Virus record (IMG/VR): IMGVR_UViG_3300009418_002389
Location: 1-21,582 of that record
Reading direction: 5' to 3' (one strand)
DNA: 21,582 nucleotides
From: a virus
Shown: positions 16,291 through 21,582 of the stretch, one piece after another
Layout of the letters: each line of letters begins with the position of its first letter
Position numbering within the stretch: position 1 is the first letter of the stretch
The notes under the pieces: model-generated
The model's input: only the letters and a program-made list of their open reading frames with translations
Database searches by the model: none
What the model was told of the DNA's origin: nothing
Translations under genes and position numbers: made by a program

Positions 16291-16570
16291 CGCCTATCGT
16301 GCCGGTATTTCCATCCAAGTACAAGCGTCGAATTTCTGTCCGGGCACGAGGACGAGAAGAATATTCATCTCCTTCATCCTCGCGTAAATCAGCGTGTCGC
16401 TGCATCAGATCGTTCTGACGCCGGAGTTGTTGTGTTTGTTGCTGTATCGCCTCAATCTCCTGCATCTTGTGATCCTCTGCTCGTCTCACGGGGTTCGGGC
16501 ATTGTGTTGCAGCATGGGGGAAGTCAAACCCTGCGTCTGCACACTCGAATGCGTCGTGCCGCAACAGCAC
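16214..16570 (-). CDS. Small coiled-coil protein
   Basis: A GTG start overlaps the RecT stop (TAGTG) and has AGGAG 7 bases upstream. An internal ATG at 16465 with GAGG before it is an alternative. The N-terminal 35 residues show no clear fold. Residues 36-65 are a Gln/Arg-rich coiled coil ('MQEIEAIQQQTQQLRRQND'), and the C-terminal part is polar and Gly/Arg-rich. Its last 47-77 bases overlap the helicase gene in another frame. By position it could be a helicase-loading or annealing cofactor, which is speculative. Confidence 0.5.
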   Translation of the reverse strand: MLLRHDAFECADAGFDFPHAATQCPNPVRRAEDHKMQEIEAIQQQTQQLRRQNDLMQRHADLREDEGDEYSSRPRARTEIRRLYLDGNTGTIGGGNTSRGGINIEPRQHREPSEPDGE

Positions 16571-17640
16571 TATGCATCTCCTGTTGCGGATGCATAGGAC
16601 GCCTGTACCTTGAATTCATTGAATGCTTGGCAGAAAGATCCGTCATCGGTTCGAGCTGGGCATTTATAGAAGGCATCGTATGCTTTCCCTGTTCTTGCTG
16701 ATGTTCCTGCTGGCTGTAAATCCCACTCTTCTCCGTGGTCCGGACATGTTGGCATGTTCACCTTGTTTCCGGATTCTGGATCAGTCCCGATAAACGCAAT
16801 CTTAGGAACCTCTGGCTCTAGTTCAGGCTCCGGTTGATCCTCAGGCAAAGCTGTGGTTTCAGGAGGCTGCTCAAAGATCGGCTCTGTGTTCTGCTCTTCA
16901 GGTGACTCGACCTTGGCGCCACGTTCCTCTGCCGCTTTGACTGTTGGGCTTTTCCGTTTCGCTTTCGGCTTGCTCACGACAATGTCATCGCTTCCCTTAT
17001 CGGGCATCTCATCCTCGGAATAGAGCCCACCAAACTGTGCCGGGAATGCGATCCTTAGGGCTCCCACCTGGGCCACCTTCTCAATCATTCTACCCGGAAA
17101 CTTTATCCATGCCTCGCTCTTCTCTTTGCCCATAATGTAATCCCGGAAGTTTACCTTGTGGACGATGGGAAAATCTCGATCAGACCGATGGACGATTGCC
17201 CATCCACCGACGATATCCTCACCCTTCTTGTAGTACCCACCTTCAATTTCAAATGGGTCACCATCCGGGCCTCGTTCGACGATGACACCTGACTGTATAC
17301 CCCGGAACTTGGGATGTGCATCAGCAACACGGAGATAGAACGACTCCCTGATGACAAATGTTAGGCGACCATTTGCGTCAGTCCAGAAATCAACGTCTCC
17401 TGCCAGTGGGTTCATCGCCTTGGTGAGACACTGGACAATAAACAGTTCCATTTCTTTCAGTGATGGCGCTTTCTTGATGCTTCTATTGTGTTCAGGGGAC
17501 ATCAACTGTTCAATCGCTTCTCGTGTCACCGATGGTGGTGGCTCGAAAGATGTACTGGGTAGATTGTTATTTGATCCCGTGTTTGGGAGAAGGCTCGACT
17601 CTCCATCTTGATACTGTGGCTGTTCTTCAACGGTACTCAT
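16570..17640 (-). CDS. recT: RecT/Bet-family single-strand annealing protein
   Basis: AAGGAG lies 6 bases before the ATG. Residues ~50-215 show the RecT/Bet pattern. 'MELFIVQCLTKAMNPLAGDVDF' leads into 'ADAHPKFRGIQSGVIVERG', 'EDIVGGWAIVHRSDRDFPI', and then 'IEKVAQVGALRIAFPAQFGGLYS'. RecT/Bet anneals complementary single strands for phage recombination and replication. Residues ~220-290 are a Pro/Glu-rich linker. The C-terminal ~60 residues hold a likely zinc-binding element (CPDHG, YKCPA, SFCQ). No paired exonuclease is visible in the window. The partner genes downstream are a helicase and RusA. Confidence 0.85.
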   Translation of the reverse strand: MSTVEEQPQYQDGESSLLPNTGSNNNLPSTSFEPPPSVTREAIEQLMSPEHNRSIKKAPSLKEMELFIVQCLTKAMNPLAGDVDFWTDANGRLTFVIRESFYLRVADAHPKFRGIQSGVIVERGPDGDPFEIEGGYYKKGEDIVGGWAIVHRSDRDFPIVHKVNFRDYIMGKEKSEAWIKFPGRMIEKVAQVGALRIAFPAQFGGLYSEDEMPDKGSDDIVVSKPKAKRKSPTVKAAEERGAKVESPEEQNTEPIFEQPPETTALPEDQPEPELEPEVPKIAFIGTDPESGNKVNMPTCPDHGEEWDLQPAGTSARTGKAYDAFYKCPARTDDGSFCQAFNEFKVQASYASATGDA

Positions 17641-17649
17641 GGGTACTCC

Positions 17650-17889
17650 TTAACTATTTGCTGTAGCTCTCTCTGGTCGCTTCAATGCAAGTGCTTCATC
17701 CAACTGCTTCTTTGTATAGAGCAGCGAGATACTTTTATACAGACGTATATAATCTAGGTGGCCTGTTGATCGCCATCTCCACATCTGTTGTTCTCCAACA
17801 CCTAGATAGGATTGCGCCTCGACAGGTGTTAAGAAATCGTCCTGCGTGAACGTCTGTCCATCAATGATGTATGCCTCTGGTTCCTTCAT
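17650..17889 (-). CDS. Excisionase/MerR-like winged HTH protein
   Basis: I start at ATG 17889, with GGGAGG 8 bases upstream, rather than at GTG 17898. The 79-residue protein has the helix_turn_helix_17/excisionase pattern at residues ~18-68: 'DFLTPVEAQSYLGVGEQQM', then 'WRWRSTGHLDYIRL', then a wing and closing helix 'YTKKQLDEALAL'. Such proteins bind DNA as small regulators or recombination directionality factors. It is separated from RecT by only 9 bases. It is the first gene after the repeat array and has its own possible promoter, so it may control this operon. No integrase lies in the window. Confidence 0.7.
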   Translation of the reverse strand: MKEPEAYIIDGQTFTQDDFLTPVEAQSYLGVGEQQMWRWRSTGHLDYIRLYKSISLLYTKKQLDEALALKRPERATANS

Positions 17890-18056
17890 GTTTATCACCT
17901 CCCTTCTCTGTAGTAGTATACACCTCCCATATACAAATAGCTATGCCTAGGTGTCACTACGGTTGTGGTAGAATAAGGTCATCGGATGTTGTGGCGTCCG
18001 ATGTACCTCTCTCCAGGCCGTCTCTTCATGCATGTTCTTTATCAGGGACGGCCTTC
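17890..18056 (-). promoter_or_regulatory. Leader between repeat array and HTH gene: hairpin plus possible promoter
   Basis: This 167-bp gap contains a perfect hairpin: CATCGGA (17980-17986) pairs with TCCGATG (17997-18003) over a 10-base loop. Reading on the minus strand, it lies just past the array and could end the array transcript, although the following U-tract is weak. Nearer the gene, TATACT on the minus strand (about 17915) could be a -10 box; no good -35 is seen. A CACCT/AGGTG inverted pair flanks TAGCTA. Confidence 0.35.
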
Positions 18057-19466
18057 GGTATCTCTCTTGTCATCTGTTACCTCTGGATGATTGGATCTCT
18101 CATGTCTGTTGTTACCTCTGAGTTTTTGGATCTCTCTCCTTACTTGTTACCTCGTTCCGCTTGGATCTCTCCCATCTTTTGTTACCTCGTCGCCAGTGGA
18201 TCTCTCTCTGGGTCTGTTACCTCAGACTACCTGGATCTCTCGCTAACTTTGTTACATCGGTTCTTATGGATCTCTCCCATCTTTTGTTACCTCACCGCTT
18301 GTGGATCTCTCATACCTCTTGTTACCTCTTCACTTGTGGATCTCTCGACACATATGTTACCTCTGTACATCTGGATCTCTCCGGGGCTTTGTTACCTCAT
18401 GAACAATGGATCTCTCAAACCTATTGTTACCTCATTCACCTTGGATCTCTCCACTTCTGTGTTACCTCGGTGGTTGTGGATCTCTCACCCAACTTGTTAC
18501 CTCATCAACTGCGGATCTCTCCCCCGAACTGTTACCTCGCGATGCGTGGATCTCTCCAGGGCTTTGTTACCTCTTTTTTCATGGATCTCTCATATCTTCT
18601 GTTACCTCTATCCGATTGGATCTCTCCGCGGCTTTGTTACCTCTGCCGAAATGGATCTCTCCCCAACCTTGTTACCTCAGCAATCGTGGATCTCTCATAT
18701 CTAGTGTTACCTCCCCACCAATGGATCTCTCCCTGACTGTGTTACCTCATTCGCACTGGATCTCTCTGGGGCTTTGTTACCTCATTAACTATGGATCTCT
18801 CCGTAAGCCTGTTACCTCGTCAGAGATGGATCTCTCTCACCGTTTGTTACCTCAAGTCTCATGGATCTCTCTATTCACCTGTTACCTCGTGGCACGTGGA
18901 TCTCTCGTTTCCTTTGTTACCTTAACAGCGATGGATCTCTCTTTCCCATTGTTACCTCTGCAATTTTGGATCTCTCATCGGTCATGTTACCTCTCGGAAA
19001 TTGGATCTCTCATCTGGATTGTTACCTCAAAAGCAATGGATCTCTCGTATGGATTGTTACATCTGCCGGGATGGATCTCTCCCATCTTTTGTTACCTATC
19101 CCACTGTGGATCTCTCGCACCATCTGTTACCTCGCTGTCGTTGGATCTCTCTAGCTCTGTGTTACCTCTTCGCCCGTGGATCTCTCAAATTCCTTGTTAC
19201 CTCATAGATCTTGGATCTCTCTCGGGCTTTGTTACCTCATTAACTATGGATCTCTCCGTAAGCCTGTTACCTCATCTTCGCTGGATCTCTCGCATGCTTT
19301 GTTACCTCTTCTTATCTGGATCTCTCTCTCTTCCTGTTACCTCTTCGCCAGTGGATCTCTCACCTAACATGTTACCTATTCGCCTTTGGATCTCTCATCG
19401 CTCATGTTACCTCTTGAGATATGGATCTCTCTATTACTATGTTACTTCATCAATCGTGGATCTCTC
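18057..19466 (-). repeat. TIGR-like tandem interspaced guide array (40 units of 35 bp)
   Basis: Each 35-bp unit reads, on the plus strand, block A TGGATCTCTC, an 8-base variable spacer, block B TGTTACCTC, and a second 8-base variable spacer. Forty units run without any indel and end with a lone block A at 19457-19466. Block A is exact in all units except the first (8/10, at 18057) and the one at 18512 (C for T). Block B is exact in 34 of 40, with all changes in its last three bases. The spacers are mostly unique. Two conserved pieces alternating with two short variable pieces per unit is the architecture of TIGR arrays, whose transcripts are cut to 36-nt dual-guide RNAs used by Tas proteins. 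The strand is inferred from the tas-like gene 5 bp away. A box-C (RUGAUGA) or box-D (CUGA) consensus is not obvious in the blocks. Alternatives are an iteron or partition-site array. Confidence 0.85.
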
Positions 19467-19471
19467 GGTTG

Positions 19472-20566
19472 TTAAATCATGTCGAGGTTTGGTGGGAGAA
19501 CGTACTTGGTGTGTCCCCCATGCTCGATCACCCACGGTCGGGGTGGCTGCTGTCCCTCGTTGGCGATACGATACCCCACATCCCAGTAGTGGGACAAGAA
19601 CATCTTGACTGCCCACCGTCGTGAACGGCTCGTGATCTCCGCATCCGGCAGTCTCCCCTTCTCATAGGCGGACTTCGCCTTCGTTGCTTTCTTGAATTTT
19701 CCGCTGGCAATCTTCTCACCAGCCAGCTTTTCGTTGCCCCCAGCCTCATTGTTCTCGATCTCCCAGAGCTTTCTCTCTGCATACTTCTGACCGTAGAATG
19801 CTTTGTCATTCCCCGATACCTTGATGAAGCTCTCGCCCATGATCCAGCACAACCTCTTCAGGTTGGCGTTGAAGGGTCTGCGTGATGCTGCCTTGATGAC
19901 ATCATCGCGTGTGATCTCATCACTCACCGTCTTCCTGTTGTTGCGCTCGGCTTCCTCTTCCATGTGGGCTCGCATCAGTTCACGCAGGTTGGATGGTGAC
20001 CTGTTCAGTCGATCCGCAATGAGATCCAGATCGTCGTCGTCCGGGTCACGCTGTGTTCCCAAGACATCCGTTACGATATCTCGTGTCCCGTCCCTGCCGA
20101 GCCACTGCATACTGGGGTCGAGTCCGGCGAAGCGGAAGATCGCACCCGGTGTCCGTGCTTTGTCGAGATCAATGTGTGCCAGTAACCCCGATGCGATGAC
20201 GGGCCCGATACCGGTGTTACTCTTTGCCCACTCACCGATCTTGGATGAGCTACTGTAACTGTCCAAGACCTTGCGGACTTGGTTCTCCAGTTCTCGAAAG
20301 TTATGGGATGACCATTCGAGGATAGACGTTGGCTCATCCAGTGCCTTTGAGCTTCTGATCTGGTTGTCTGCCCGGACACGGTTCGACTGCATGATGTAGT
20401 AATCCTTGACGAGGAGCCGTGCTTCCTTCGGGTGCATGGTTGTGGCAGCCTCGCGAATCTGTGCGTCGAGTGGACGCTGGAAATCTGGTTGGCATGTGGG
20501 ACACTGGAGGTGTCCACCGCAGGTTGTACAAATTGTTGTGACTGCAAATGTATCTTCGCGTTCCAT
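19472..20566 (-). CDS. Tas-like protein: IS110 C-terminal/Nop-like domain, no nuclease domain seen
   Basis: I start at ATG 20566 (364 residues), which has GAGAGAGAGG 5 bases upstream, rather than at the ATG at 20590. Residues 13-25 are a zinc-knuckle-like C-x2-C...C-x2-C. Residues ~30-115 are helical, as in a coiled-coil arm. At 119-155, 'GIGPVIASGLLAHIDL' and 'FRFAGLDPS' match the HhH-like core of the IS110/IS116 C-terminal transposase domain. That domain is structurally related to Nop domains. Later 'NANLKRLCWIMGESFIKV', 'FYGQKYAERK' and 'RSRRWAVKMFLSHYWDVGY' continue the family pattern. The IS110 N-terminal DEDD/RuvC domain is absent and no HNH motif is seen, so it should bind guide RNA and DNA without cutting. 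The array begins 5 bp after its stop codon. A degenerate transposase is the alternative, but the intact frame, the ribosome site and the array argue against it. Confidence 0.75.
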   Translation of the reverse strand: MEREDTFAVTTICTTCGGHLQCPTCQPDFQRPLDAQIREAATTMHPKEARLLVKDYYIMQSNRVRADNQIRSSKALDEPTSILEWSSHNFRELENQVRKVLDSYSSSSKIGEWAKSNTGIGPVIASGLLAHIDLDKARTPGAIFRFAGLDPSMQWLGRDGTRDIVTDVLGTQRDPDDDDLDLIADRLNRSPSNLRELMRAHMEEEAERNNRKTVSDEITRDDVIKAASRRPFNANLKRLCWIMGESFIKVSGNDKAFYGQKYAERKLWEIENNEAGGNEKLAGEKIASGKFKKATKAKSAYEKGRLPDAEITSRSRRWAVKMFLSHYWDVGYRIANEGQQPPRPWVIEHGGHTKYVLPPNLDMI

Positions 20567-20590
20567 AAAAACCTCTCTCTCTTGTAACAT

Positions 20591-20641
20591 CTATATGCTG
20601 CTGATGATTCCGACAATCAAGATCCCAATAATAAGTTCCAT
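20591..20641 (-). CDS. 16-residue hydrophobic peptide
   Basis: An ATG at 20641 follows GGGAGG by 5 bases. It encodes MELIIGILIVGIISSI and stops immediately before the next open frame. Almost every residue after Glu2 is hydrophobic or small, enough for one short membrane helix. It could be a leader peptide coupling translation to the Tas-like gene, or a mini membrane protein. Its strong ribosome site is the main support. Confidence 0.4.
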   Translation of the reverse strand: MELIIGILIVGIISSI

Positions 20642-20652
20642 TGATACCTCCC

Positions 20653-20916
20653 TTAAAATGGTATGTCTTCCGATTGTGTTGGCTCTGGCTGCTTCGGGTA
20701 GTCTTTATCACGGAGTGCTTCCGTCAGTGCAGTCGCTGCCTCCTTCAGCGCTGCTATGTGTTGACCTCTTCTCAGTCCATCCGCGTTCACGATTTCTTCA
20801 AGCGCCGTGATGCGTTGATCGATATCGTGACGACGTTCACCCTCTTCCGCCATGTAGTTATCTGCTCCCCGCTCTTGTTGCTGTGCTTTGTAGGCTGCTC
20901 TTCCTGATTTAGACAT
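20653..20916 (-). CDS. Small helical protein ending in an SSB-like acidic tail
   Basis: The ATG directly follows the stop of the upstream gene and has GAGGGGGTG before it. In this 87-residue product, residues 1-70 are helical and charged ('GERRHDIDQRITALEEIV', 'HIAALKEAATALTEALRD'). Residues 71-87 are a Pro/Gln/Ser/Glu linker ending SEDIPF. Bacterial SSB proteins end in DDDIPF or a close variant, the peptide that recruits replication and repair partners. No OB fold is present, so this is not SSB itself. It may mimic the SSB tail to recruit or block SSB-binding host or phage proteins. The role is inferred from the tail only. Confidence 0.6.
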   Translation of the reverse strand: MSKSGRAAYKAQQQERGADNYMAEEGERRHDIDQRITALEEIVNADGLRRGQHIAALKEAATALTEALRDKDYPKQPEPTQSEDIPF

Positions 20917-21069
20917 CTATATCACCCCCTCTCTTTCCACATACCGCATCTGCTCCTCACAGTTCATGCAAAAACCAGACGGCCCTGCTGTATCGTCATA
21001 GTCAATCCCTGTCGAATCAAGGACGTTGTTCTCACCGCATCCCTCGCAGACTAACTCATCACTACTCAT
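20917..21069 (-). CDS. Cys4 zinc-binding mini-protein (50 residues)
   Basis: The ATG overlaps the upstream stop (ATGA). The product has two C-x2-C pairs, 'LVCEGCGENN' and 'GFCMNCEEQM', about 23 residues apart around an acidic loop. This is a zinc-ribbon layout common in tiny phage proteins. It ends one base before the next start, confirming a tight operon. The specific function is unknown; it may be an adaptor or an inhibitor of a host protein. Confidence 0.65.
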   Translation of the reverse strand: MSSDELVCEGCGENNVLDSTGIDYDDTAGPSGFCMNCEEQMRYVEREGVI

Positions 21070-21227
21070 CGGCTTGACCTCTCTAATCTATTCACGGCTG
21101 ACTGGAGCTGCCGCATGTCAGATTGCAGCTTTGATTGATCCGACACCAGCAGACTTAATTTTCGCTGGAGATCCTGGATCTCTCGTTGGAACTCATAACG
21201 TAGGTCCCGTACCTTATTGTCCTGCAT
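21066..21227 (-). CDS. Coiled-coil mini-protein (53 residues)
   Basis: The ATG at 21227 lies within the last codons of the methyltransferase gene, behind GGGGGTGAGAG. The product is almost entirely one amphipathic helix with heptad-like spacing ('VRDLRYEFQREIQDLQRKLS', 'SKLQSDMRQLQSAVNRLERS'). It is coupled at its end to the Cys4 mini-protein (ATGA). Its coding sequence contains, by chance or otherwise, one exact copy of the array's block A (21175-21184). Function unknown. Confidence 0.6.
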   Translation of the reverse strand: MQDNKVRDLRYEFQREIQDLQRKLSLLVSDQSKLQSDMRQLQSAVNRLERSSR

Positions 21228-21582
21228 CTCTCTCACCCCCTCTCAATCTTCCTGCGAGTACTTGATACGCTCGCTGCGCTGTCTCTGGAACCACCCCGTT
21301 CCCGATCATTCGGAGCCTGTCCACGCGGAACTGAGTTGGGTCCACCCCACTGGTATCCCCATCAGTTGCTCCACCCAGTTGGGGTTGAGCTTGCCTGTCG
21401 TTGTGTTGACCTGCCTGTGTAGGTACTCCGTCTTGCGGTTGGTCTCTATCCGTGACGGACGCATCCCCGTCGCTTCCCTGTGATCGTTTGCGTTGGGTGT
21501 TGACCACGACTGTCCGTGGCTCTTCCCATTCGTGCTGCTCGTGTCCGGGGCGGGCGGGCCATGCTGAGGCTGCTCTACTTGG
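21214..21582 (-). CDS. DNA cytosine-5 methyltransferase, C-terminal part (5' end outside window)
   Basis: The frame stays open to the window edge, so the first in-frame GTG at 21507 is not the true start. The visible 122 residues begin with a Trp/Pro/Arg-rich section ('AWPARPGHEQHEWEEPRTV') common at the end of phage Dcm-like enzymes. A low-complexity Asp/Gly/Gln linker follows. Near the end, 'RVDRLRMIGNGVVPETA' is motif X of C5-methyltransferases, which helps form the AdoMet pocket. The catalytic Pro-Cys motif IV lies outside the window. The enzyme would methylate cytosine in phage DNA, probably for protection from restriction. The recognition site cannot be read. Confidence 0.8.
   Translation of the reverse strand, partial: PSRAASAWPARPGHEQHEWEEPRTVVVNTQRKRSQGSDGDASVTDRDQPQDGVPTQAGQHNDRQAQPQLGGATDGDTSGVDPTQFRVDRLRMIGNGVVPETAQRAYQVLAGRLRGGERDAGQ

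Noticed and set aside
18057-19466. CRISPR array
   Set aside because: Conserved pieces are only 9-10 bp and alternate in two types, spacers are 8 bp, and no Cas gene is present.
18057-19466. Replication-origin iterons or partition-site array
   Set aside because: Not excluded, but two different alternating blocks, variable 8-mers of fixed length and the adjoining IS110/Nop-like gene fit a TIGR array better. No ParA, ParB or iteron-binding Rep gene is seen next to it.
17871-19608. Long plus-strand open frames (277, 191 and 400 residues) encoding MDLS/WIS/CYL repeat proteins
   Set aside because: The 35-bp unit shifts frame each time and neither block contains a stop on the plus strand, so all three frames stay open by construction. 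Starts are just ATGGATCTC at block A without ribosome sites, and spacers carry stops in other frames. The neighbouring genes are on the minus strand.
19472-20566. IS110-family insertion sequence
   Set aside because: The N-terminal DEDD domain is missing, no element ends or target duplication are visible, and the gene sits in a tight phage operon.

Overview
The window reads as part of a tailed double-stranded DNA phage genome, or a prophage copy of one. The left 13 kb holds plus-strand virion genes. The right 8.5 kb holds minus-strand replication, recombination and regulatory genes. Genes are tightly packed, with ATGA or TAATG stop-start overlaps and purine-rich ribosome binding sites. No rRNA, tRNA or insertion sequence was seen. 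The host cannot be named from the sequence; the ribosome binding sites are ordinary bacterial AGGAGG types.

Left arm (1-13001, plus strand). It opens with the C-terminal part of a very large polyvalent or internal protein, cut by the window edge. Then come a probable scaffolding protein, the major capsid protein, a probable head decoration protein, small head proteins, a Lys-rich mini-protein, two large tail or adaptor proteins and a small nuclease-fold-like protein. A 780-residue tail fibre follows, then a small membrane protein, a membrane-plus-beta structural protein and a DUF5679-type zinc ribbon.

Boundary (13002-13625). Two small hairpins lie in the convergent gap. A coiled-coil HTH regulator gene follows on the minus strand, preceded by a cluster of perfect inverted repeats.

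Right arm (13092-21582, minus strand; transcription runs right to left). In order of transcription it encodes:
- the end of a DNA cytosine methyltransferase
- a coiled-coil mini-protein and a Cys4 mini-protein
- a small protein with an SSB-like tail
- a 16-residue hydrophobic peptide
- a protein with a domain like the C-terminal part of IS110 transposases or a Nop domain
- a 1.4-kb repeat array
- an excisionase-like HTH protein
- a RecT/Bet annealing protein and a small coiled-coil protein
- a RecA-fold helicase or ATPase, a zinc-finger mini-protein and a RusA resolvase
- two unknown proteins
RecT, helicase and RusA form a recombination-dependent replication module.

The key observation is the array at 18057-19466. 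It is built of 35-bp units without a single indel. Each unit has two short conserved blocks (10 bp and 9 bp) and two variable 8-bp spacers. It starts 5 bp after the stop codon of the IS110/Nop-like gene and lies downstream of it on the same strand. This architecture matches the recently described TIGR-Tas family: tandem interspaced guide RNA arrays with a Nop-domain Tas protein, processed to 36-nt dual-guide RNAs, in phages and parasitic bacteria. The Tas-like protein here shows no HNH or RuvC domain, so it would be a nuclease-free, binding-only type. The long plus-strand open frames across the array are artefacts of repeats that contain no stop codon.
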